Of a DNA stretch of 64,000 bases, positions 53,228 through 62,838 are shown in pieces. The stretch lies in the NCBI RefSeq assembly GCF_030580955.1, contig NZ_JAUQON010000001.1:186001-250000 (forward strand), read 5' to 3'. The position numbers were made by a program, and so were the translations under genes. Source of the DNA: Hymenobacter convexus (GTDB taxonomy: Bacteria > Bacteroidota > Bacteroidia > Cytophagales > Hymenobacteraceae). The stretch's first letter is position 1. Every line of letters begins with the position of its first letter. Below the pieces are notes generated by a model. It did not search any database, had not been told where the DNA came from, and saw only the letters and a program-made list of their open reading frames with translations.

Positions 53228-55453
53228 TTGAAAACTGTACTGCTTGCTAGCGCCGCCCTCGTGGGGTTGGCTGCCCCGGCCTGGGCCCAGCAACCCGCTC
53301 CGCCCGATACCACCAAACTGCGCCGCATCCTGACGCCCGAAGCGGTGGTGACCGCCACCCGCGCTACCGACAAAACCGGCACCGCTTACCAAAACGTGAG
53401 CCGCAAAGAGCTGCAGGCCCGCAACTTTGGCCAGGATATTCCTTATCTGCTCGACCAGACGCCGAGCGTGGTCACCACCTCCGACGCCGGCACCGGCGTG
53501 GGCTACACCGGCATCCGCATTCGTGGCACCGACGGCACCCGCATCAACGTGACGCTGAACGGCGTGCCGGTGAACGAGGCCGAAAGCCACGGCGTGTTTT
53601 TCGTCGATTTGCCGGATTTGGCCTCCTCCACCCAAAGCATTCAGGTGCAGCGCGGGGCCGGGCCCAGCACCAACGGCGCGGGCGCCTTCGGGGCCAGCCT
53701 CAACGTGGAAACCCTCGGCCTACGGCCCAAGGCCTACGCCGAAGTCAACAACTCGGCCGGCTCTTTTGGTACCTGGAAATCGACCATTATGGCCGGTACT
53801 GGGCTCATCAACGGCCACTTTTCGGTAGATGCCCGCGCCTCGCGGGTGCAGAGCGACGGCTACGTGGACCGCGCCTCGTCGCGGCTGCGGTCGCTGTACC
53901 TGACCGGCACGTATTCTGACGAGAAGACGCTGCTGCGCGCCCTCGTCCTCACCGGCTACGAAACCACCTACCAAAGCTGGTACGGCCTGGCCGACTCGCT
54001 GCTGCACCGAAACCGCCGCTATAACGAGGCCGGCACCGACTACGGCCAGCACCTGCCGGCCTATAAAAACCAGACCGACAACTACCAGCAGGACTACTAC
54101 CAGTTCCTGATTTCGCGCCAGCTCGCGCCCGCGCTCAACCTGAGCGTGACGCCGTTCTGGACGCGCGGCGGGGGCTATTACGAGGAATACAAGGCCAACC
54201 AGGAGTTCGAGAAGTACGGCATCGGCGGGCCCGTGTACACCGCTGCCGGCGACACGTTCCGCACCACCGACGTCATCCGGCGGCGCTGGCTGAAAACCGA
54301 CATGTACGGGGCCACCTTCGCCTTGCAGGCCCGGCCCACCAGCGGCCGCATCACCGAGGCCACGCTGGGCGGGGCCGTGGTGGGCTACCGGGGCCAGCAT
54401 TTCGATGAACTGACCTGGGCCCAGCGCGGCACCTTCATTCCCGAAACCGGCACGCGTTACAACGACGAGCCCAATGCCCACAAGCAGGACATCAACGTGT
54501 ATGGGCGGGTAAATGTGAGCCTGGCCGATAAGCTGGCTGGCTTCGTCGACCTCCAAAACCGCTATGTGCGCTACGAGCTGTACGCGCCCGACGGCCGCCC
54601 CAACGGCGCCAAGAGCCAGCAAACGACCCGTTTCACTTTCCTCAATCCCAAGTTCGGCCTCACCTACCAGCTGCGCCCCAGCACGCAGTTGTACGCTTCC
54701 TTAGCGCTGGCCCAGCGCGAGCCTACCCGCACTGACTATACCGACACGCCTGCCGAGCGCCGGCCCACCGCCGAGAAGCTGTTCAACTACGAACTGGGCC
54801 TGCGCCGCGCCACCGAGAAAGTGCAGGCCAACCTGAACTTCTACTACATGTACTACCGCAACCAGCTGGTGCTGAGCGGCCGCCTGGACGATGTGGGCAA
54901 CGCCATTCACACCAACGTGGCCGAGTCGTACCGCCGCGGCGTCGAAGCCCAAATGACCTACCGCCCCGTGCCGGCCCTGAGCCTGACGGCCACCGCCACG
55001 GCCAGCCAGAACAAAATCAACAACTACACCGACTACCTGACCGACTACGACCAGGGCGGCGAAAAAGCCACCACTTACAAGGAAACCAACATTGCCTTCT
55101 CGCCCGGTTTCACGGCTGCTTACACCGTAGAGTACGAAGCCCTGCCCGGCCTGAAGCTGGCCACGCTGGCCCGCTACGCCGGCCGCCAGTACCTCGACAA
55201 CACCAGCACTAAAACCCGTAGTATAGACCCCTACTACGTGCAGGACCTGCGCCTGCGCTACCTCTGGCACCCCCAAAAGCTGGGTTTGCAAGACGTAGAG
55301 CTGGCCGTGCTGGTCAACAACGTTTTTGCCGCCGAATACATGAACAACGGCTTCACCTACGGCTACGTGAGCGGCGGGCAAACCCAGTATTTCAACGCTT
55401 ACTACCCGCAGGCCAAAACCAACTTCCTGGCCTCATTGAATCTTAGGTTCTAA
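53228..55453 (+). CDS. TonB-dependent receptor, predicted thiamine (or precursor) transporter
   Basis: A 741-residue outer-membrane receptor. It has a signal peptide (MKTVLLASAALVGLAAPAWAQ) and a plug domain near residues 35-140 with the typical RKELQARNFGQDIPYLLDQTPSV, GIRIRGTDGTRINVTLNGVPV and NGAGAFGASLNVET. A beta barrel ends with TNFLASLNLRF, whose final Phe is normal for barrel insertion. Start is TTG 53228, since no in-frame ATG precedes the signal. No CarboxypepD-regulatory-like domain is present, and no SusD partner is nearby. The TPP riboswitch upstream points to thiamine or a precursor as substrate. Confidence 0.9.
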   Translation: MKTVLLASAALVGLAAPAWAQQPAPPDTTKLRRILTPEAVVTATRATDKTGTAYQNVSRKELQARNFGQDIPYLLDQTPSVVTTSDAGTGVGYTGIRIRGTDGTRINVTLNGVPVNEAESHGVFFVDLPDLASSTQSIQVQRGAGPSTNGAGAFGASLNVETLGLRPKAYAEVNNSAGSFGTWKSTIMAGTGLINGHFSVDARASRVQSDGYVDRASSRLRSLYLTGTYSDEKTLLRALVLTGYETTYQSWYGLADSLLHRNRRYNEAGTDYGQHLPAYKNQTDNYQQDYYQFLISRQLAPALNLSVTPFWTRGGGYYEEYKANQEFEKYGIGGPVYTAAGDTFRTTDVIRRRWLKTDMYGATFALQARPTSGRITEATLGGAVVGYRGQHFDELTWAQRGTFIPETGTRYNDEPNAHKQDINVYGRVNVSLADKLAGFVDLQNRYVRYELYAPDGRPNGAKSQQTTRFTFLNPKFGLTYQLRPSTQLYASLALAQREPTRTDYTDTPAERRPTAEKLFNYELGLRRATEKVQANLNFYYMYYRNQLVLSGRLDDVGNAIHTNVAESYRRGVEAQMTYRPVPALSLTATATASQNKINNYTDYLTDYDQGGEKATTYKETNIAFSPGFTAAYTVEYEALPGLKLATLARYAGRQYLDNTSTKTRSIDPYYVQDLRLRYLWHPQKLGLQDVELAVLVNNVFAAEYMNNGFTYGYVSGGQTQYFNAYYPQAKTNFLASLNLRF

Positions 55454-55636
55454 ACCACGGATTCATCCGGATTTTTCGGATTTAACGGATTTTTGCGGAC
55501 AACTTCCAAGTACAGATTTGCAAAAAGGCCACTCATTTGAGTGGCCTTTTCTGTTGCATAGGCGGGCATTGATGGCAGTGCGCTATTAGCACCTCCGAAA
55601 TCTGTGCAATCCGTTTAATCTGCTGAATCTGTGGTT
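55453..55636. repeat. Inverted repeats (accacggatt family) enclosing a terminator
   Basis: Left arm accacggattcatccggatt...ttaacggattttt at 55453-55494; right arm aaatctgtgcaatccgttta...gaatctgtggtt at 55598-55636, its imperfect complement. The arms match with a handful of mismatches. A terminator at 55522-55550 lies between them, so this mirrors the 5643-5851 element in layout but not in sequence. Confidence 0.75.
55522..55550. terminator. Bidirectional terminator between the receptor and permease genes
   Basis: Arms aaaaaggccactc and gagtggcctttt around a small loop, with T tails on both strands. The two flanking genes converge here. Confidence 0.88.
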
Positions 55637-55649
55637 CAGAAACTATGGT

Positions 55650-57407
55650 TCAGATAATCAGCCGCACGCCGCCCAACTCCGAAACCTGGTAGGGAAACCG
55701 GTCGCCGGGCGAGCCGATGAACATGAAGTTCTTGGGTATGTGCCACCGCTGCGACAGCTCCTCAATCAGGTCGGGTCCGAAGTGGCCTTCCAACGTCACG
55801 AACTCCACCTCAATCTGCTCATAGGCGCGGTCGAGCACCCGGATGTCGTTGAGGAGCTCCTCGGGATATTTCTCGCTGGGTTTCAGCAGCGTCACGATTT
55901 TGAGGCGGTTGGTAAACTCGTTTTCCACCACGTAGGTCATCACCTTGTTGAGGTTGGCCACGTTGTCGCCCTTCGTGAAAAACACGAATTCCTGCTGGGC
56001 CAGCTCCCGCAGCTGCCGCCGCACCTTGAGGCGCGCCAGCCGCGCCACCCGCGGCAAGTGCCGGGCCAGTGAATCGACGCCCGACAGCGCCAGTTTCAGA
56101 ATGGCCGTCCGGTTGAGCATGATGCTGACGATGCCCAGGGCCGGCAGAAAGTATTCGAGGAACACAATGAGGTATTCGGGGTGAATCCGGACGTTGCCAA
56201 ACAGCGCCACCAGCACCCCCAGCAGCGCCAGCGTCACCGTCAGCACGCCCGCGTACACGGGGCGCGGCAGGTTGGGCCGCTTGCCCTTCAGCAGAAAATT
56301 GCCGAGGGCAAACAAGGCCATTACCGACAAAAACGAGATGGTATACACGCCCGCCAGCGGCCCCAACTGCCCATTGGTGATGAGCAGCACCGACACGCAC
56401 AACGCGAAAAAAGTAAGGAGAATGAAGTAGTTGCTGCCCCGTTTGTTCTCCTTCAGGAAAAACTGGGGCAGAATGCGGTCCAGCGTCATGCGCTTCATCA
56501 GCCCGCTCACGCCCACGAAGGAGGTGAGCACCGCCCCGCTGAGCACGGCCACGGCGTTGACGGAAATGAGCGTGCCCAGCCACGGCCCGCCCGTGACGGT
56601 GCCCAGGTACGAAAGCAGCGTTTCGGTGTGCTGGCCCACTTCCACCATGGGCAGCACCGCCACGGCCAGGAACGCAATGAGCGGGTTGAACACCGTGACC
56701 ACCACCCACATGTTGCGCAGCGTTTTCTGAAACACGCCCCGGGCCTGCTCCTCCACGAAATTGGCGGAGCTTTCGAACCCCGAAATGCCCAGCATGGCCG
56801 CGCTAAACCCAAAAAACAGCGCATTCAGGATGCTGCCGCCCTTCACGGGCAGCGCAAAGTTGAGCGAGAGGTTGTGCAGGCCGTGGGTGGCCAGGTACCA
56901 GCCCGCCACGCCCACCAGCAGCGTCAGCGAGGCCAGATGGGTAATGAAAATGACGACGGCCACAATGGCCGATTCCGACATGCCCAGAATGGTGAGCGCC
57001 AGAAACAGCGCCAGCAGCCCCACGGTGGCCCCGATGATGGGCAGCCCGTGCCACAGCGTGTGCAAATAATGCATCGCCTCGTTGGCCGAAAGCACCGCCG
57101 TGGCCATGTAGGAGAGGATGGTAAGGCAGGCGGCCAGCGCGGCGTTGCGCTTGCTGGTGGTGTTGAGCAACACGTTGTAGGCACCGCCGTTGAGGGGCAG
57201 GGCACCCACCACCTCGCCGTATATTTTGCGGAACAGAAACAGCACTGCGCCCACCACCAGCAGCGCCAGCCAGGCGTATTGCCCGGCGTAGGAAATGGCC
57301 AACGCCGACACGTAGAGGCACGACGAGGAAATGTCGTTGCCGCAAATGGCGGTGGCCTCCAGCTCGTTGAGCTTTTTGGCGTGGGGGATGGGTAAGGGAG
57401 CGGACAT
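55650..57407 (-). CDS. APC family permease with a soluble C-terminal extension
   Basis: A 585-residue amino-acid/polyamine/organocation permease. About twelve membrane segments span residues 25-445. The helix-1 region AICGNDISSSCLYVSALAISYAG and the helix-6 region FFGFSAAMLGISGFESSANFVEE are where APC proteins bind substrate. The last ~120 residues (VFFTKGDNVANLNKVMTYVVENE...) are a soluble regulatory-like domain, unusual but seen in some Bacteroidota members. Substrate is unknown. Start MSAPLPIPHAKKLNELEA. Confidence 0.85.
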   Translation of the reverse strand: MSAPLPIPHAKKLNELEATAICGNDISSSCLYVSALAISYAGQYAWLALLVVGAVLFLFRKIYGEVVGALPLNGGAYNVLLNTTSKRNAALAACLTILSYMATAVLSANEAMHYLHTLWHGLPIIGATVGLLALFLALTILGMSESAIVAVVIFITHLASLTLLVGVAGWYLATHGLHNLSLNFALPVKGGSILNALFFGFSAAMLGISGFESSANFVEEQARGVFQKTLRNMWVVVTVFNPLIAFLAVAVLPMVEVGQHTETLLSYLGTVTGGPWLGTLISVNAVAVLSGAVLTSFVGVSGLMKRMTLDRILPQFFLKENKRGSNYFILLTFFALCVSVLLITNGQLGPLAGVYTISFLSVMALFALGNFLLKGKRPNLPRPVYAGVLTVTLALLGVLVALFGNVRIHPEYLIVFLEYFLPALGIVSIMLNRTAILKLALSGVDSLARHLPRVARLARLKVRRQLRELAQQEFVFFTKGDNVANLNKVMTYVVENEFTNRLKIVTLLKPSEKYPEELLNDIRVLDRAYEQIEVEFVTLEGHFGPDLIEELSQRWHIPKNFMFIGSPGDRFPYQVSELGGVRLII

Positions 57408-57469
57408 GGCGCGGCAAGAGGGTCCGGGCCACTATACGGCGGGCGCCGGGGAGGGAGTTAAGCAGGCTG

Positions 57470-59191
57470 CTACTCCACCGCCAGCCGGCGCACCTGCCCG
57501 CCACAGCGCATCAGGTACACGCCGGCCGGCAGCCCGGCGGGCAGCACCAGCCGCGCCGCGCCCGTGGCATCGGCGGTGGCCGTGAGTAGCACCCGGCCCA
57601 GCGCGTCGAGCACGGAGATGGGCGCGCCGGGTGTGGCCCCGCTGAGGGTGGCTGCGCTGGCGGCAGGGTTGGGAAAGAGGGCGAGGGCTGGGCCGGTGGT
57701 GTGGCCGGCAGTGGTGGCCAGCGGGCCGGTGCCGCCGTTCAAATACAGTTTTACTACCCCGTTGGTGGTGTTGCTTGCAATCGCTAGGTCTAGGTCACCG
57801 TCGCCGTCCAAGTCTCTCGCTATTGTATACGGAGCGTTGCCGTTGCCTGCTACAACGCTTTGCGTACCACTGAACGAGCCATTGCCGTTATTGAGTCGTA
57901 TGCTCACACTGCCGGTTGGCACACCGAAAGAAACGCCATTCGTGGCCAGCAAATCCAAATCGCTGTCGGCATCCACATCTGCTAGTATTACACTACCTGC
58001 GTAGCTACCTACATTGACCGTTTGGCTGGTGGTAAAAAGGCCGCTTCCGTCGTTTAGCCGAACAGTTACCGTCCCAGGGTCGGTTTGATTGGATGTGAGC
58101 AGGTCGAGGTCGCCATCGCCGTCCACATCGCCCAGCGCTACGCCTCGTTGGTAGCTGCCGGCCCCAATGCTTTGCGTCCCGGAAAAGACGCCGTTGCCGT
58201 CGTTCAGGCGCACGCTGGCCACGTTGCCGATTCCGCTGACGGTGACCAAATCAAGGTCACCATCGGCATCAATGTCGCCCACCGTCAACGCATAAGGACC
58301 AATGCCGACACTTACATTCTGCGTGCCGCTAAACAAGCCGCTGCCGCCGTTGAGGCGGACACTTACGCCGCCCGGATTTAGGCTGCTGGTGGTGAGCAAA
58401 TCCAAATCGCCGTCTCCATTCACATCAGCTACTACAATGCTGGCAGCACTGCTGCCCACTCCAACGGTTTGGCCCAAGCTGAAGTTGCCACCGCCGGTGT
58501 TGAGTTGCACACTAACCATGGCACTGCCGTTGCTATTATAAGGGGCCAGCAGGTCTAGGTCACCGTCGCTGTCCACGTCGGCCAATGCAACGTTGGCAAC
58601 GTTAGGAATGCTCACGTCCGGAGCTGAAGCAAACTGACCCCTGCCATCATTGAGCAGGACACTAACGGCGCTGCTGCCACTGTTGGCAACCAGCAAATCC
58701 ACGTCACCATCCCCATCAATGTCCCCCGATGTGATGCCGACAGGGTTATTTCCCACCACAATGTCAGTACCCGGCTGGAAATTGCCGCCGCCCGTGCCCC
58801 CCACCGCCGTCGTAAACTGGCCCACCCGGCCCGGCGTCCCGCCGCCGGGGGCCGTCGTCGGCACCACGGTGTACTGCACCGTCTCGCCGGGTAGGTAGGG
58901 GTAGGCCGTAGGCGCGAAACTCAGCGTGTTGCCGCTCACCACGGCTGGCGTGGTCCCGCGCGCGCGCAACCCCCCGCGCTGGCTGCTGAACACCTTGAGC
59001 GCCCCCGCCGCGGCAACCGGCAACGGCTGGCTGAACGTGACCGTGAGGGGGGCATTGCGCGCCACTGCCCGCGCGTTGGCCATCGGAATCACCGACGTGA
59101 TGACGGGCGCCTGTGCCCGGGCAGCCCCCGTAAGGGCCAGGAGCAAGGCGGCGGGCAGCACCCAGCGGGCACGGGAGTAGAGGCAAACCAT
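57470..59191 (-). CDS. FG-GAP/VCBS-repeat protein with Big_5-like domain and T9SS sorting domain
   Basis: From ATG 59191 the product begins [20 protein letters not shown] and has a signal peptide ending ARAQ. An SbsA/Big_5-type Ig-like domain follows ([21 protein letters not shown]), then seven FG-GAP units with Ca-binding cores such as [22 protein letters not shown] and [11 protein letters not shown]. The C-terminal T9SS sorting domain ends VRRLAVE. It is predicted to be exported and surface-attached, with the repeats forming a beta-propeller. Binding partner unknown. The repeats are clearly visible in the DNA (57760-58760). Confidence 0.88.
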   Translation of the reverse strand: MVCLYSRARWVLPAALLLALTGAARAQAPVITSVIPMANARAVARNAPLTVTFSQPLPVAAAGALKVFSSQRGGLRARGTTPAVVSGNTLSFAPTAYPYLPGETVQYTVVPTTAPGGGTPGRVGQFTTAVGGTGGGNFQPGTDIVVGNNPVGITSGDIDGDGDVDLLVANSGSSAVSVLLNDGRGQFASAPDVSIPNVANVALADVDSDGDLDLLAPYNSNGSAMVSVQLNTGGGNFSLGQTVGVGSSAASIVVADVNGDGDLDLLTTSSLNPGGVSVRLNGGSGLFSGTQNVSVGIGPYALTVGDIDADGDLDLVTVSGIGNVASVRLNDGNGVFSGTQSIGAGSYQRGVALGDVDGDGDLDLLTSNQTDPGTVTVRLNDGSGLFTTSQTVNVGSYAGSVILADVDADSDLDLLATNGVSFGVPTGSVSIRLNNGNGSFSGTQSVVAGNGNAPYTIARDLDGDGDLDLAIASNTTNGVVKLYLNGGTGPLATTAGHTTGPALALFPNPAASAATLSGATPGAPISVLDALGRVLLTATADATGAARLVLPAGLPAGVYLMRCGGQVRRLAVE

Positions 59192-59462
59192 CCGGGGTGG
59201 GAAAAGCGGGGTAAAAACCAAGTCGGCGCCCCATGCAAGGGGTATCACTTCAAATATAGTTTGGAACGCCTACAGGTTGTGGCCTGGAGAAGCTATTCAA
59301 CCGGGCAGGGCAGGTGGCCCGCTAGCCATAGAAATGCCCTGCGGCTTTGGGTAGCGGGGCAGCGGGCTCATGAAGCAGTCGCGCCATTACATTTAATTCG
59401 CTGTCATGTTGCGGGAAACAGCCTTTTTGCCCCCCGCCGAACCGTGCCCCAAACCCGCCTGT

Positions 59463-59470
59463 TATCTTTG
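59463..59470 (+). promoter_or_regulatory. Putative -7 element of the acyl-CoA dehydrogenase gene
   Basis: Reads TATCTTTG, matching TAnnTTTG, 35 bases before the ATG at 59506. A clear -33 element is not seen at standard spacing. The 314-base divergent gap 59192-59505 shows nothing else I could name. Confidence 0.55.
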
Positions 59471-59505
59471 TCCAAACTCCCACCTCACCACCCAATTCCC
59501 GCCCT

Positions 59506-60741
59506 ATGTCCTCCGAAGCCGACGTTCTCTCCCCCCAGGCCAAAGCCCACACTGCCCAGAAAGGCAGCACCAACGCCAACGGCTTTACCGATTATTTCGA
59601 CCTCGACGGCCTGCTGACCGAGGAGCACCTGCTCATTCGCCAGTCCATCCGCGATTTCGTGAAGAAGGAAATCAGCCCCAATATCGAGAAGTGGGCGCAG
59701 GACGCGCACTTCCCGAGCGAAATCGTGCGCAAGTTTGGCGACGTCGGCGCTTTCGGCCCCACCATCCCGCAGGAATACGGCGGCGGCGGACTCGACTACA
59801 TCAGCTATGGCCTTATCATGCAGGAGATTGAGCGCGGCGACTCCGGCATGCGCTCCACCGCCTCGGTGCAGGGCTCGCTGGTGATGTTTCCTATTTACGC
59901 CTACGGCTCCGAAGAGCAGCGCAAGAAATACCTGCCCAAGCTGGCCTCCGGCGAATGGCTGGGCTGCTTCGGCCTCACCGAGCCCGACCACGGCTCGAAC
60001 CCCGGCGGCATGACCACCAACCTCAAGGACATGGGCGACCATTACCTGCTGAACGGCGCCAAGCTCTGGATTTCGAACTCGCCCGAGTGCCAGGTGGCCG
60101 TGGTATGGGCCAAAAACGAGCAGGGCCGCATTAAAGGCGTCATCGTGGAGCGCGGCATGGAAGGGTTCAGCACGCCCGAAATCCACAACAAGTGGAGCCT
60201 GCGCGCCTCCTGCACCGGCGAACTGGTGTTTGAAGACGTGAAAATCCCCAAAGAGAATATCCTGCCCAACGTCGACGGCCTCAAAGGCCCGCTGTCCTGC
60301 CTCGATTCGGCCCGCTTCGGCATTGCCTGGGGCGCCATCGGCGCGGCCATCGACTGTTACGAGTCGGCCCTGAAATATTCCCTGCAGCGCGAGCAGTTCG
60401 GCAAGCCCATCGCCAGCTTCCAACTCCAGCAGAAGAAGCTAGCCGAGATGATTACCGAAATCACCAAGGCCCAGCTCATGGCCTGGCGCCTGGGCGTGCT
60501 CAAAAACGAAGGCAAAGCCACCAGCGCCCAAATCAGCATGGCCAAGCGCAACAGCGTGGACATGGCCCTGCACGTGGCCCGCGAAGCCCGTCAGATTCAC
60601 GGCGGCATGGGCATCACGGGCGAGTACCCCATCATGCGCCACATGATGAACCTGGAGTCGGTGATTACCTACGAGGGCACGCACGACATTCACCTGCTCA
60701 TCACCGGCGCCGACATTACGGGCATTCAGGCGTTTAAGTAA
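59506..60741 (+). CDS. Acyl-CoA dehydrogenase (glutaryl-CoA dehydrogenase-like)
   Basis: A 411-residue FAD enzyme that oxidises acyl-CoA esters. The N-terminal helical domain, GCFGLTEPDHGSNPGGM (FAD/substrate site), RKSP-like RSTASVQGSLVMFPIYAYG and the C-terminal QIHGGMGITGEYPIMRHMMNLESVITYEGTHDIHLLITG are all present. The last of these contains the catalytic Glu in TYEGTHDIH. The SVQGSL and YEGTHDIH motifs favour glutaryl-CoA dehydrogenase over medium-chain types, a moderate-confidence call. Terminator at 60762. No electron-transfer partner nearby. Confidence 0.9.
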   Translation: MSSEADVLSPQAKAHTAQKGSTNANGFTDYFDLDGLLTEEHLLIRQSIRDFVKKEISPNIEKWAQDAHFPSEIVRKFGDVGAFGPTIPQEYGGGGLDYISYGLIMQEIERGDSGMRSTASVQGSLVMFPIYAYGSEEQRKKYLPKLASGEWLGCFGLTEPDHGSNPGGMTTNLKDMGDHYLLNGAKLWISNSPECQVAVVWAKNEQGRIKGVIVERGMEGFSTPEIHNKWSLRASCTGELVFEDVKIPKENILPNVDGLKGPLSCLDSARFGIAWGAIGAAIDCYESALKYSLQREQFGKPIASFQLQQKKLAEMITEITKAQLMAWRLGVLKNEGKATSAQISMAKRNSVDMALHVAREARQIHGGMGITGEYPIMRHMMNLESVITYEGTHDIHLLITGADITGIQAFK

Positions 60742-60761
60742 GAAATTAGGTATTCCAGACC

Positions 60762-60793
60762 AAAAGGCCGTTCTATGCATAGAACGGCCTTTT
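60762..60793 (+). terminator. Terminator after the acyl-CoA dehydrogenase gene
   Basis: Arms aaaaggccgttcta and tagaacggcctttt around a 4-base loop, 20 bases after the stop. Confidence 0.9.
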
Positions 60794-60805
60794 GCGTTAG
60801 TGCTA

Positions 60806-61453
60806 ATGATGAGAAAGTTTGTCTGGTTTCTACCCTTGCTTTTGCTGGAAGCAGCCGCCTGCCGCGCCCAGCGGGTGCCCGAAAAGCTGAAGTATGAGCT
60901 GCTCGAATCCATTCTAAATACCCTGCCACGGCCATTTGCTTACGCGAAGCGGGGCACTGACGGCAAGTACCACCGGCTGCCCCCAATGGCAACGGACACG
61001 CCAACCGTGCGGCTCCTGTTGCTCGACCATCCTTATAGCTCCGATGACGACTATCAGGTGGTGTTGGCCAGGGACGGAACGTATGAGCGCGCCCAGGTCC
61101 TGCAGTATTTCTCATTGGCCGATGTGGCCTACATGCGCCAGCAGCTGCCGGCCAGCCAGACGTTTAAATTCGAGCAGAGCAAAATCCGGCAGCCTGGGGT
61201 CACCGTGCTTTCGCTCGACACCCTAACCGCCCTGAACCAAAGGCTGGGCCAGCGGGCGCACATACTGATGCGTGATTCCCTCTTGCAACGCTACGGCAGC
61301 GAGCAGCCTTTTTTTGTTGGGGGTATTTTATTTTCGAAGGACCACAAGCGGGCTTTGGTGAACGTTGGCGGCGATGGATGGGAAACCAGCGTCTACAGTA
61401 ACACCGGAACAGGTTGGCGTAGAGAGGCAACGCTATACGTAGTTGAGTATTGA
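60806..61453 (+). CDS. Secreted hypothetical protein
   Basis: From ATG 60806 the product starts MMRKFVWFLPLLLLEAAACRAQ, a signal peptide. The mature part is about 190 residues, alternating alpha/beta, with no domain I recognise (YERAQVLQYFSLADVAYMRQQLP, HKRALVNVGGDGWETSVYS). A Cys in the leader, AAACRAQ, might make it a lipoprotein but the pattern is not classical. Follows the acyl-CoA dehydrogenase terminator, so it has its own promoter. A GTG at 60800 is less likely as the start. Confidence 0.6.
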   Translation: MMRKFVWFLPLLLLEAAACRAQRVPEKLKYELLESILNTLPRPFAYAKRGTDGKYHRLPPMATDTPTVRLLLLDHPYSSDDDYQVVLARDGTYERAQVLQYFSLADVAYMRQQLPASQTFKFEQSKIRQPGVTVLSLDTLTALNQRLGQRAHILMRDSLLQRYGSEQPFFVGGILFSKDHKRALVNVGGDGWETSVYSNTGTGWRREATLYVVEY

Positions 61454-61668
61454 GGCAGCGTGATTTTAACGGCATATATTGAAAGCCTACGGGTGGCCGC
61501 TGTCCAGCTATTCAGCCTCCAATAGCGCGGGCCCGGCCCCATGCTTCGTTTGCCACGCCGGGCCGCATGCCAATGGGCTCCGGCCCAGCACTTAGCTTTG
61601 TAAGACGCGGGACCGTGCCTGACTGAAAAAACAAAGCGACACCCCGGCTTTACCACCGCTACTGCCCG
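61454..61668. other. Intergenic stretch without a gene
   Basis: About 215 bases between a hypothetical gene and the acyltransferase gene. The only pattern I see is tagctttg at 61593-61600, a match to the Bacteroidota -7 element TAnnTTTG, 68 bases before the acyltransferase ATG. Confidence 0.4.
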
Positions 61669-62826
61669 ATGATTAAACCCCTTACTTCCCTCCGTTTCCT
61701 GTTTGCCCTGATGGTGTTCTGCAGCCACCTGCAGTTCTTCGACAACGTGGCGTACCCTACGTTCAAGGAAATCCAGTACTACGTCACCGGCGAGGGCTTC
61801 ATCGGCGTCAGCTTCTTCTTCATTCTAAGCGGCTTCATTCTCTCACTGAACTACGACGACCGGCTGCTGAGCCGCCAGGTCACGTTCCGGGAGTTTTGGG
61901 TGGCGCGCATTGCCCGCGTCTACCCGCTGCACCTGGCCACGCTGCTCATCGCGCTGGGCCTGGTCATTGAGGGCACCGAGCAGTGGAAGGACTTCTTTGC
62001 CGACCCGGCCGCCTCCACGGTCATGTTCATGACCAATGCCTCGCTCCTGCACGCTTTCGTGCCCATCCCCGAATACTTCTTTTCCTACAACGTGCCCTCC
62101 TGGAGCATCTCCGACGAGATGTTCTTCTACTTCGCGTTCCCGTTCATCATTTTCCTGTTTGTGCGCAACAAGGCGCTGCTGCGCTTCGGTTGGCTGCTGT
62201 TTCTGGCCGTGCCGGTGGTGATGTACTACTCCCTCGACAACAGCCACCACCCCTTCATGTACATCAATCCCTTTTTCCGGATTGTCGATTTCATCCTGGG
62301 CATTACCCTGCACCAAATCTACAAGCGCGGTTTTCTCAGCGGGGTGTTCAGGTCGAAAATCGGTGCCACGTTCATGGAGCTATTGGCCTTTGGCGTGTTC
62401 GGCGTGGCGTTCTACTACCACAACGACGTGCCCATGGGCTACCGCTTTTCGTGGTACTACTGGGTGCCCATGGCGATGATTATCTACGCGTTTGCGCATC
62501 AGAACGGGTTCCTGTCGGCAGTGTTTTCGACGCGCGCCTGGGTGTGGTTGGGCGAAATCAGCTTTAGCTTCTACCTCATTCACCAACTCACCATGCGGCA
62601 CATGCTCACCCTCAACGGCCGCCACAACTTCACCGACAACACCTATGTGCTGGCCGGCATCATGTTCGTGGTGGCCATGGTGCTGAGCTACCTGCTGCAC
62701 CGCTTCATCGAGCTGCCCTGCAACCGCTACATCAAGGCGCGCTACAAGCGGAGCATCTTTGCTGCCACGCCGGTGCCGGCTACCGCGGCCGCGCCGCTGG
62801 TAGCAAAAGCCCTCCCCATGCCGTAA
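61669..62826 (+). CDS. Acyltransferase, OafA/YrhL type (AT3 family)
   Basis: A 385-residue membrane acyltransferase of the AT3 group. About ten membrane segments; the catalytic-region RFLFALMVFCSHLQFFDNVAYP holds the conserved His of helix 1, and RIARVYPLHLATLLIALGLV holds the R-x10-H-type motif typical of the family. Such enzymes O-acetylate cell-surface polysaccharides or lipids. Its substrate is not shown, and no glycan gene cluster is next to it. The ORF ends directly before the HIRAN gene with 9 bases between. Confidence 0.9.
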   Translation: MIKPLTSLRFLFALMVFCSHLQFFDNVAYPTFKEIQYYVTGEGFIGVSFFFILSGFILSLNYDDRLLSRQVTFREFWVARIARVYPLHLATLLIALGLVIEGTEQWKDFFADPAASTVMFMTNASLLHAFVPIPEYFFSYNVPSWSISDEMFFYFAFPFIIFLFVRNKALLRFGWLLFLAVPVVMYYSLDNSHHPFMYINPFFRIVDFILGITLHQIYKRGFLSGVFRSKIGATFMELLAFGVFGVAFYYHNDVPMGYRFSWYYWVPMAMIIYAFAHQNGFLSAVFSTRAWVWLGEISFSFYLIHQLTMRHMLTLNGRHNFTDNTYVLAGIMFVVAMVLSYLLHRFIELPCNRYIKARYKRSIFAATPVPATAAAPLVAKALPMP

Positions 62827-62838
62827 TTTGGCCCCATG
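62821..62838 (+). promoter_or_regulatory. Putative promoter/start context of the HIRAN gene
   Basis: The stretch ccgtaatttggccccatg, ending at the HIRAN ATG, is identical to the one before the gene at 13111 (13097-13113). It overlaps the stop codon of the acyltransferase gene. It looks like a TAnTTTG-type -7 element for a near-leaderless transcript. Confidence 0.45.

Noticed and set aside
57760..58760. Tandem DNA repeats as a possible CRISPR or satellite
   Set aside because: They are the coding repeats of the FG-GAP protein, with the DxDxDGDxD pattern in frame.
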